Positions 1 through 4,901 of a DNA stretch of 18,522 nucleotides are shown piece by piece. Origin of the DNA: a bacterium. Lineage in GTDB: Bacteria; UBA9089; JAHJRX01. Every line of letters begins with the position of its first letter. Position 1 is the first letter of the stretch. Under the pieces are notes generated by a model. It had not been told where the DNA came from. It ran no database searches and worked only from the letters and a program-made list of their open reading frames with translations. Location of the stretch: contig JASEGW010000018.1 of NCBI GenBank assembly GCA_030017825.1, positions 1 through 18,522 on the forward strand, given 5' to 3'. The position numbers and the translations under genes are program-made.

Positions 1-1
1 T

Positions 2-331
2 AAAAAGAAAGTAGAATATGAAACGGTCAGAGTAGGCAAAACAGATATAGTTCTTAGCAAAGAGGATGCACGAGATTTAAAAGCACTAACCATAGAAGCG
101 AATAGAGAAAAAGAAGCTGCATGGCAATCTTTAGACAAGGAATATACACACAAAGATGAAAATGGCGTTTGGTATTTCAGAATTCCAAAATCTTACCATG
201 ATAAGATTAAAGAAAAGGATAAAAGAAGAAGAAAGCCTCCTGTCTTTAAGGAAAAGGATTTAGCTGAATTTGAAGAAGAATTAGAATTGATAGATACTAT
301 AAATAGTGAAAGAACAAATATAAACGAATGA
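2..331 (+). CDS. Hypothetical protein, 5' end cut by window edge
   Basis: An open frame runs from the first full codon at position 2 to a TGA at 329-331, giving 109 residues with no start in view, so this is the C-terminal part of a longer protein. It is highly charged and rich in Lys and Glu, with a KEKDKRRRKPP basic stretch and an acidic tail (EFEEELELID). No membrane segment, signal peptide or recognisable domain is visible. Its stop overlaps the ATG of the next small ORF in an ATGA arrangement, which suggests translational coupling and supports both frames being real. I do not recognise the family. The neighbouring small ORFs suggest an accessory or mobile-element context, but that is inference only. 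Confidence 0.55.
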   Translation, partial: KKKVEYETVRVGKTDIVLSKEDARDLKALTIEANREKEAAWQSLDKEYTHKDENGVWYFRIPKSYHDKIKEKDKRRRKPPVFKEKDLAEFEEELELIDTINSERTNINE

Positions 332-489
332 AATATAGCGATATAAGCAATATCTCTGCCGATACTTTTGTAATATGTAGTAGTTGTTTATTGAATTATA
401 AAAAACTATTTTATATTTATCCACAAATTAGCCTCAATTTGCCTGCATTATCTTATCTCTTTTCAAAAAAATTAAATACTGATAATTGA
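328..489 (+). CDS. Small hypothetical protein, 53 aa
   Basis: ATG at 328-330 overlaps the stop of the upstream gene (ATGA), and the frame runs 53 codons to TGA at 487-489. The product begins MKYSDISNISADTFVICSSC and has a CSSC pair at about residues 17-20, then a basic and hydrophobic C-terminal half. No ribosome binding site of its own is obvious, so it would rely on coupled translation from the preceding gene. The frame closes just before the ribosome binding site of the next gene at 501-506. I recognise no family. The overlap is the main support; an ORF of this length can also occur by chance in AT-rich DNA. Confidence 0.3.
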   Translation: MKYSDISNISADTFVICSSCLLNYKKLFYIYPQISLNLPALSYLFSKKLNTDN

Positions 490-500
490 TAATAAAGATA

Positions 501-506
501 AAGGAG
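501..506 (+). promoter_or_regulatory. Ribosome binding site that fixes the start at 513
   Basis: AAGGAG lies six bases before ATG 513. This favours ATG 513 over the in-frame TTG at 486, which would add nine residues and has no such site. Confidence 0.6.
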
Positions 507-512
507 ATTAAT

Positions 513-851
513 ATGGCTTATATATCAACAGAAATAGTAAATAGAGCGAATAAACATTTTATGGATAAATATGTAAAAATTGTAAATAAAAATATGGAAA
601 CATGTAGACAATTAAATAGAACTATAGAACAACATGAAAGTCAATATGCAGAAATGATAATTAGTATGTTAGGCATGGATACTTTATCAAAGATTTCTGG
701 AGTTACAAAAGATATTGAAGGAACATATAAAGAAATCAGTCAATTAGTAGCAATATTTGCAGCTCTATATCATATGGGATATAGGTTAATATTGACAGAA
801 ATTAAAGATTATGAAGAAAAAGAAGATGTTACTGATATCAGAAATAAATGA
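513..851 (+). CDS. Hypothetical protein, 112 aa
   Basis: Starting at the ATG at 513, which has a good AAGGAG six bases upstream, the frame encodes 112 residues beginning MAYISTEIVNRANKH. The sequence looks mostly helical: an N-terminal half rich in charged and polar residues (KYVKIVNKNMETCRQLNRTIEQHES) and a hydrophobic stretch around residues 80-97 (SQLVAIFAALYHMGYRLI) that is short and amphipathic rather than a clear membrane span. The C-terminus is charged. The stop codon at 849-851 is followed at once by ATG 852, so a tiny downstream peptide may be coupled. I do not recognise the family. A small structural or regulatory protein of a mobile element is possible but unsupported. Confidence 0.6.
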   Translation: MAYISTEIVNRANKHFMDKYVKIVNKNMETCRQLNRTIEQHESQYAEMIISMLGMDTLSKISGVTKDIEGTYKEISQLVAIFAALYHMGYRLILTEIKDYEEKEDVTDIRNK

Positions 852-911
852 ATGAAAAAATTAATTATAGTTTTAATATTGTTATTAACAATCAATAGAT
901 TGAAGAATTGA
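852..911 (+). CDS. Possible 19-residue hydrophobic peptide
   Basis: ATG 852-854 directly follows the TGA of the 112-aa gene. The frame encodes MKKLIIVLILLLTINRLKN and stops at 909-911. Two lysines, a hydrophobic run of about ten residues and a basic tail give the look of a minimal membrane peptide. Its last third lies inside the hairpin at 878-928, so the frame may be chance overlap with an RNA structure. No homologue is recognised. Confidence 0.25.
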   Translation: MKKLIIVLILLLTINRLKN

Positions 912-928
912 TCCGAATTAATAACAAT
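878..928 (+). other. Hairpin with inner motif, copy 1 of a two-copy element
   Basis: Arms 878-888 (attgttattaa) and 918-928 (ttaataacaat) are perfectly complementary over 11 bp. Inside them, 891-896 (atcaat) pairs with 907-912 (attgat). The enclosed sequence at 897-916 matches 1298-1317 at 17 of 20 positions, and that second copy is also bracketed by complementary arms. The hairpin ends just before the candidate starts (931, 937, 955) of the next gene, so it could affect its translation. Confidence 0.5.
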
Positions 929-954
929 TAATGACTATGAAAGGAAAAAAAACT

Positions 955-1203
955 ATGCATAAAGATTTAGGCAATTACAAAAAAGCGCCTTATAAACGAC
1001 CCGAATGTTGGGAGTATGCACGAATTAAAGCTAACAAGAGACGCAAGAAAAAATTAGATCAACCAGTTGAGCCAGAACCTGAAGTAAAAGCTCCTACTCA
1101 AGAGGAACTTAAAGATCAGAGAAGATTTGAGATTAAGTTCATGGTTGGATCGATAATTCTTTTTATAGTTTTTCTTAAAACTTGTATGGCCATTATAGAA
1201 TAG
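955..1203 (+). CDS. Small protein with C-terminal membrane segment, 82 aa
   Basis: The frame is open from ATG 931, but the ATG at 955 is preferred because GAAAGGA at 939-945 sits about nine bases upstream; the alternatives at 931 and 937 have no such site. The 82-residue product starts MHKDLGNYKKAPYKRPECWEY. A very basic section (KANKRRKKK) and a Pro/Glu linker (PVEPEPEVKAPTQEEL) follow. A single hydrophobic segment of roughly 18 residues near the C-terminus (about 56-78) leaves almost no tail beyond the membrane. This is the layout of a tail-anchored or single-pass protein with a cytoplasmic basic domain. No family is recognised. It sits in the run of small + strand ORFs, just downstream of the hairpin at 878-928. 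Confidence 0.5.
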   Translation: MHKDLGNYKKAPYKRPECWEYARIKANKRRKKKLDQPVEPEPEVKAPTQEELKDQRRFEIKFMVGSIILFIVFLKTCMAIIE

Positions 1204-1284
1204 ACTTATTGCAAAATAATAAAATTAAAAGAAAAGAGGTAAAAAGATGGAAAATAATCATAAAAACATTAGATGACTAATTTG

Positions 1285-1323
1285 TAGTAAAACCAAAAGA
1301 CTGAAGAAATGACCCGATTACTA
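1285..1323 (+). other. Hairpin with inner motif, copy 2 of a two-copy element
   Basis: Arms 1285-1290 (tagtaa) and 1318-1323 (ttacta) are complementary. The loop contains agactgaagaaatgacccga at 1298-1317, which differs from the copy at 897-916 at three positions. The arms differ in sequence between the copies while staying complementary, as expected for a conserved RNA loop on a variable stem. Confidence 0.45.
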
Positions 1324-1414
1324 GGGGATTGCGACTTAATTCATCAACACAATCCTTTATTCCTTCTATATTCCTTCCAATAGCATCTTAAAGCATATTT
1401 ATCTATTCCAAATC

Positions 1415-1459
1415 ATATTCACAATTAATCCTTTTCATCTTCATCACATTTGTGAATAT
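1415..1459. promoter_or_regulatory. Inverted repeat upstream of the 3D-gene promoter
   Basis: atattcacaa at 1415-1424 and ttgtgaatat at 1450-1459 are perfect 10-bp complements with 25 bases between them. The right arm ends about 20 bases before the -35 box. It could be an operator or a terminator-like stem for the upstream small ORFs, although no T-run follows directly. Confidence 0.35.
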
Positions 1460-1479
1460 TTATAATTATAACTTTTTTC

Positions 1480-1509
1480 TTGACATGTTTTAAATTGATG
1501 ATATATACT
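1480..1509 (+). promoter_or_regulatory. Sigma-70-type promoter of the 3D-domain gene
   Basis: TTGACA at 1480-1485 and TATACT at 1504-1509 are 18 bases apart. Transcription would start near 1516, about 28 bases before the ATG at 1544. The ribosome binding site GGGAGGT at 1530-1536 completes the unit. Confidence 0.65.
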
Positions 1510-1543
1510 TTTGCTTTCTTAAATTAACTGGGAGGTTAAACCA

Positions 1544-2029
1544 ATGTTTAAATATGTTTATTTTGTTTTAGTTCTTTTCATATCGTTAGTTATCTTTCCT
1601 TTTGAACCGTTAAATAACAGTTTAAGCCCAATTTTAGCAAAATGTTTTAATAGCGTTCCTAATAGCCTCTATAATGAGGATACATTGGCTTATAGGATTT
1701 CTAATATAAAAACTAAGCATACTCTTAAGAAATATTATGATAAGAAATATTATGTTACTGCTACTGCATATACTCCATCTATATTTGAATGCGATAGCAG
1801 TCCTTTTATTACTGCAAGTGGCAGAAAAGTTCGAGATGGTATGATTGCTGTAAGTCGTGATCTTTATAAAATATTACCATTTGGAAGCAAGGTTAGAATT
1901 AAGAATAAAATATATATAGTGGAAGACTTGATGAATAAACGTTGGAAAAAAAGAATTGATTTTTTTATGTGGTCTAAAGAAAGCGCCAGAACTTTTGGCA
2001 AACGTAGTGTAGTTATAGAAGTATTATAA
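1544..2029 (+). CDS. Secreted 3D-domain protein (putative cell-wall enzyme)
   Basis: This 161-residue protein starts at an ATG with GGGAGGT seven bases upstream. An N-terminal hydrophobic segment (about residues 4-20, YVYFVLVLFISLVIFPF) looks like a signal peptide or anchor. After a spacer, residues 68-161 match the 3D domain: VTATAYTPS, a CDSSPFITASGRKV stretch, GMIAVSRDL, PFGSKVRI, then VEDLMNKRWKKRIDFFM with Asp128 and Asp139, and a C-terminal FGKRSVVIEVL. The 3D domain is a double-psi barrel related to MltA-type lytic transglycosylases; it occurs in cell-wall-associated proteins such as YocH and in phage genomes. Here it is nearly the whole mature protein, with no LysM or G5 domain. Peptidoglycan cleavage outside the membrane is the likely role, and a phage or mobile-element source is possible. 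The family call is firm; the exact activity is inferred. Confidence 0.85.
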   Translation: MFKYVYFVLVLFISLVIFPFEPLNNSLSPILAKCFNSVPNSLYNEDTLAYRISNIKTKHTLKKYYDKKYYVTATAYTPSIFECDSSPFITASGRKVRDGMIAVSRDLYKILPFGSKVRIKNKIYIVEDLMNKRWKKRIDFFMWSKESARTFGKRSVVIEVL

Positions 2030-2121
2030 AAAATGTCTATTAATTACTTCTGATAATATATATTATGTAAACTAATTCCTTTTGCCTTTATTTTTTGCCC
2101 AATACATACAATCCCTCCTTG

Positions 2122-2159
2122 CTTAAACTAAAATAAAACTTACTTAAACTAAAATAAAA
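2122..2159. repeat. Tandem 21-bp repeat, 1.8 copies
   Basis: cttaaactaaaataaaa occurs at 2122-2138 and again at 2143-2159, a period of 21 bp. The second copy runs into the ATG of the glycosyltransferase at 2159, leaving that gene without a Shine-Dalgarno sequence. Confidence 0.7.
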
Positions 2160-3157
2160 TGAAAATATTATTAGCAACAAGAAAAACTTATATAGAGATG
2201 CCCATAATTTATGATTTTGCAGATGCATTCGAAGATTTAGGACATAAAACTGAAGTTGTTGACATAAATGAATATAATAAAATATTTGAAGAAAATGAAT
2301 TCATAAAAGGATTAGAAATAATAAAGAGAAAAATAAGAGATATATCTCCTGATTTTGCTATTTGTTATGGCTCCATTGGTATATTTCCAAAGCAACTAAT
2401 ATTTAATAAAAAGATTGGATATTTTAGTTACAGCGATGTCCCATTAGCTTCACTATACTATGACAACCCTTGCAATGAATTGCTAATTCCCTATGTAGAA
2501 TCAACAAAAAATCACAGAATAAATCATATATTCGTGTGGGACAAAGTATATCTTAATATATTAAATAAAGAGGGATATAAGAATGTATCTTACTTGCCAT
2601 TAGCTACAAATCCAAAAAGGTATAAAAAACTAAAATTAGAAGAAGATGACTTAAAAAAGTATGAGTGTGAGATTGGGTTTGTTGGAACTTACTCTGGTCA
2701 TAGACATAAAATAATGAGCATGTTAAAACATCATGATATTAAAATCTATGGAATAAACTGGGAAAGATCAAAGGATGAAGATGTAAGAAAAAGATTTTAT
2801 GGAGAAATTGATAACTTAACAGAAACAACTAAATTTTACAACGCTACAAAAATAAATATAAATTCAACAATACCAGAAGGAATAACAAGCATAAATACTA
2901 GGTTATTTGATGTATTGGCATCAGAAGGATTTATATTAACGGATTATAAGGACGATCTAAATACTTTATTTGATATTAAAGAGGAAATAATAAGCTATAC
3001 ATCAATTGAACAAATACCAAAATTATGTGAATTATTCTTAAAGCACCCTGAACAAAGAAGATTAATAGCTCAGAAAGGAAGAAGAAGGGTTTTGAGGGAA
3101 CATACATATAAACAAAGAGCCGCAGTTATAATAGATGTTATGAAGAATTATATTTAA
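2159..3157 (+). CDS. CgeB-like glycosyltransferase, 332 aa
   Basis: The protein resembles the CgeB/YkvP family of spore-associated and other glycosyltransferases. It has a Rossmann-like N-terminal half (MKILLATRKTYIEMP, FADAFEDLGHKTEVVD, DFAICYGS) and a glycosyltransferase group 1-type C-terminal half. The latter contains CEIGFVGTYSGHR at about 170-182, a GINW turn, and the family's characteristic INTRLFDVLASEGFILTDY at about 244-262, followed by the usual C-terminal helix (KHPEQRRLIAQKGRRRVLREHTYKQRA). There is no signal peptide or membrane span, so it is cytoplasmic; sugar donor and acceptor cannot be read from sequence. No ribosome binding site precedes the ATG, which follows a tandem repeat, so initiation may be leaderless or the true start unusual. 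The stop overlaps the end of the convergent CooC-like gene by four bases. Confidence 0.8.
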   Translation: MKILLATRKTYIEMPIIYDFADAFEDLGHKTEVVDINEYNKIFEENEFIKGLEIIKRKIRDISPDFAICYGSIGIFPKQLIFNKKIGYFSYSDVPLASLYYDNPCNELLIPYVESTKNHRINHIFVWDKVYLNILNKEGYKNVSYLPLATNPKRYKKLKLEEDDLKKYECEIGFVGTYSGHRHKIMSMLKHHDIKIYGINWERSKDEDVRKRFYGEIDNLTETTKFYNATKININSTIPEGITSINTRLFDVLASEGFILTDYKDDLNTLFDIKEEIISYTSIEQIPKLCELFLKHPEQRRLIAQKGRRRVLREHTYKQRAAVIIDVMKNYI

Positions 3158-3924
3158 ATAATATCCTCTAAAAATAATCTTATATTATCAACTTCCTTGA
3201 TGATTGGCAAATTACTATCAAATAAAGAATTGCCCTCTTGTTCTAAAATACTAATCTCTTGATCATAAAAAATAGAACCAATAAGTTTTACTCCAACAAA
3301 ACTATTATTTATAAGACATATTTGATCTTTTCTAAATATCTTATTTCCTACGAGATAAATTTTACTAATTCCTATATCATATGAAAGTTTTAAAATACTC
3401 TTGGCAGTTTGAATGCTACGTTGTCCTGGTTCTACTACCACAACTATAGCATCTACAAAGCTTGCTGTTCCTCTGCTTAGATGTTCAATGCCAGCTTCCA
3501 TATCCATTATCATGATATCTTTTTGATCTATTAAAATATGAGAAAAAAAGTTCTTCAAGAAGGTATTCTCAGGACAATAGCACCCTGCTCCACCTTTCTT
3601 CACTTCTCCCATAACTACTAGCTTTAAATTTTCAAAACACTCTATGGAATATTTATCTAACAAATCATCAACTTTAGGATTTAGTTTAAAAAAGCTTTTA
3701 TCTACTTTAATGCCCATACGATCATTTATAAGTTCTCTTAAATGAGAAATAGGTTTTATGTTAGAAGATATCTCTGGAAGACAACCCAAAGCATTAGCCA
3801 AATTGGCGTCAGGGTCAGCATCTACGGCTAATACCTTATATCCTTGTGTAGCATATATTCTACATAAAATACCGGCTAATGTAGACTTCCCTACCCCACC
3901 TTTACCTGTAATAGCAATCTTCAA
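3154..3924 (-). CDS. cooC: CooC-like nickel-insertion ATPase
   Basis: A 256-residue SIMIBI-class P-loop ATPase. The deviant Walker A is GKGGVGKST at residues 7-15 with signature Lys8, DADPDANL follows at 35-42, and the Walker B region is IMIMDMEAGIEHL at 137-149. A Cys-x-Cys pair (GGAGCYCPEN, Cys115 and Cys117) matches the metal-binding dimer interface described for CooC of carbon monoxide dehydrogenase. These features set it apart from ParA/MinD relatives. In the family, ATP-driven dimerisation delivers nickel to the CODH or acetyl-CoA synthase active site. The start is TTG, supported by GGAGG seven bases upstream. No CODH gene lies in the window, so the partner must be elsewhere. It ends convergently on the glycosyltransferase with a four-base overlap. 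A different metal-enzyme client is possible. Confidence 0.8.
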   Translation of the reverse strand: MKIAITGKGGVGKSTLAGILCRIYATQGYKVLAVDADPDANLANALGCLPEISSNIKPISHLRELINDRMGIKVDKSFFKLNPKVDDLLDKYSIECFENLKLVVMGEVKKGGAGCYCPENTFLKNFFSHILIDQKDIMIMDMEAGIEHLSRGTASFVDAIVVVVEPGQRSIQTAKSILKLSYDIGISKIYLVGNKIFRKDQICLINNSFVGVKLIGSIFYDQEISILEQEGNSLFDSNLPIIKEVDNIRLFLEDII

Positions 3925-3931
3925 AATGAAT

Positions 3932-3936
3932 CCTCC
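3932..3936 (-). promoter_or_regulatory. Ribosome binding site supporting a TTG start
   Basis: On the - strand GGAGG lies seven bases before TTG 3924-3922. No in-frame ATG or GTG is near, so this site decides the start of the CooC-like gene. Confidence 0.65.
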
Positions 3937-3954
3937 ATAAGTTTATTTAATACC

Positions 3955-4146
3955 GAAAATAGTGCCTCATGCGTTTAGCATTTAACAGGTTTAACTAACT
4001 AACCTGAGTTCGATTTAAATATGAGTTTAAGGATTAATATTTTTCGTTAAAATTTCAATTTAGCAAAGAAATATTAATCCTTAAACTTAAAATAAAGGAA
4101 CATATTCTTATGTCAAACTCTGGTTAACTAATAATGTGCTATTTTC
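3955..4146. repeat. Nested imperfect palindrome of about 190 bp
   Basis: Three nested pairs of complementary arms share one centre. The outer pair is 3955-3962 with 4139-4146 (8 of 8). The middle pair is 3996-4010 with 4116-4130 (12 of 15). The inner pair is 4024-4042 with 4069-4087 (19 of 19) around a 26-base loop. It fills most of the 382-nt gap between two divergent genes and holds no ORF. It may be a non-autonomous mobile element, a recombination site or a long RNA hairpin. No clear target-site duplication flanks it. Confidence 0.6.
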
Positions 4147-4258
4147 TTACTTAGAATCATACCAATTGAATTCATCTATGTCAAGCAATACTCTCTTATA
4201 TAAAGAATCTTATGAAATGAAATTCTTACCCTTGTTTTTTAGATAATAAATATTTTTA

Positions 4259-4287
4259 TTGACAAATCAATATATTATTAATATTAT
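4259..4287 (+). promoter_or_regulatory. Sigma-70-type promoter of the pyruvate kinase C-domain gene
   Basis: TTGACA at 4259-4264 and TATTAT at 4282-4287 are 17 bases apart. The predicted start is near 4294, giving a short leader. The ribosome binding site AAGGAGGG is at 4311-4318, four bases before ATG 4323. Confidence 0.65.
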
Positions 4288-4322
4288 TAGACAATTTTCA
4301 TATATTTCTTAAGGAGGGTCTT

Positions 4323-4874
4323 ATGTATTTTGATGGAAAGGGTCCTATCTACACTAATGAAACTTTAGAGATTGCTATTAACACTGCTATGGCTCGTGAA
4401 ATCAAGCATATAGTGGTAGCTTCCACTACTGGAGAAACAGGAGCTAGTCTCTCTAAGCTAGCCAAAGGAAAGAATATTAAAGTTATCGTGGTAACTCATA
4501 ATACAGGGTTTAAAACTGAAAATATTCAAGAGCTGGATAACAAAATGAAGAAGGAGATAGAAGAAAACGGAGGAATAATTTTAACTTGTCCCATGGTTTT
4601 AAGAAGTTTGGGTGCAGCCATTAAAAATACTACCGGCTTTTCTCATCAACAAATTGTAGCTGATACCTTACGCATGTTTTGCCAAGGAATGAAAGTCTGT
4701 GTAGAAATAGTAGCTATGGCCGCAGATAGTGGATTTATTCCTTTTGAAAAGGTAATTGCTGTGGGAGGAACAGCTAAAGGTGCTGATACAGCAGTAATTA
4801 TCAAAGCAAATTCTTCAAATAAGTTTTTTGATATTAAAGTATGTGAGATCTTAGTTAAGCCTAGTAAGTTTTAA
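4323..4874 (+). CDS. Stand-alone pyruvate kinase alpha/beta-domain protein
   Basis: The 183-residue product matches only the C-terminal (alpha/beta, regulatory) domain of pyruvate kinase. It has TNETLEIAINTAMAREIKHIVVASTTGETG, then a beta-strand KVIVVTHNTGFK, a middle helix region with KMKKEIEENGGIILT, and a terminal VIAVGGTAKGADTAVIIKA strand-turn. There is no barrel or phosphoenolpyruvate site, so it cannot be a pyruvate kinase itself. Such single-domain proteins are widespread in anaerobic bacteria and archaea with unknown function; a ligand-sensing role is a guess. The promoter and Shine-Dalgarno sequence are both strong, suggesting good expression as a monocistronic gene. Its end faces the EndoQ-like gene with a 27-base gap. 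Confidence 0.8.
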   Translation: MYFDGKGPIYTNETLEIAINTAMAREIKHIVVASTTGETGASLSKLAKGKNIKVIVVTHNTGFKTENIQELDNKMKKEIEENGGIILTCPMVLRSLGAAIKNTTGFSHQQIVADTLRMFCQGMKVCVEIVAMAADSGFIPFEKVIAVGGTAKGADTAVIIKANSSNKFFDIKVCEILVKPSKF

Positions 4875-4901
4875 CAAATTGCAAGTCACCAGGCATATTG
4901 T

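Larger units (their letters stand above)
1204..1543 (+). other. Intergenic stretch with hairpin motif, inverted repeat and promoter
   Basis: There is no convincing gene here. A nine-codon frame at 1248-1277 (MENNHKNIR) has GAGGT just upstream but is too short to call. The stretch holds the second copy of the hairpin motif (1285-1323), a 10-bp inverted repeat (1415-1424 with 1450-1459) and a promoter at 1480-1509 reading into the 3D-domain gene. Confidence 0.5.

Noticed and set aside
878..928. Integron attC site
   Set aside because: GTTA and TAAC ends invite this reading, but the second copy lacks them and no integrase or cassette array is seen.
1275..1325. Archaeal C/D-box RNA or hammerhead ribozyme
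   Set aside because: ATGA and CTGA elements are present, and CTGAAGA fits part of the hammerhead core, but the rest of each consensus (second box pair, GAAA and cleavage triplet) is missing, and the gene set is bacterial.
2053..2066. 14-bp perfect palindrome ataatatatattat
   Set aside because: Pure AT sequence; expected by chance in DNA of this composition.
3758..3940. 60-codon + strand frame opposite the CooC-like gene
   Set aside because: It is antisense to the conserved N-terminal P-loop region, has no family features, and its codon pattern follows the real gene.
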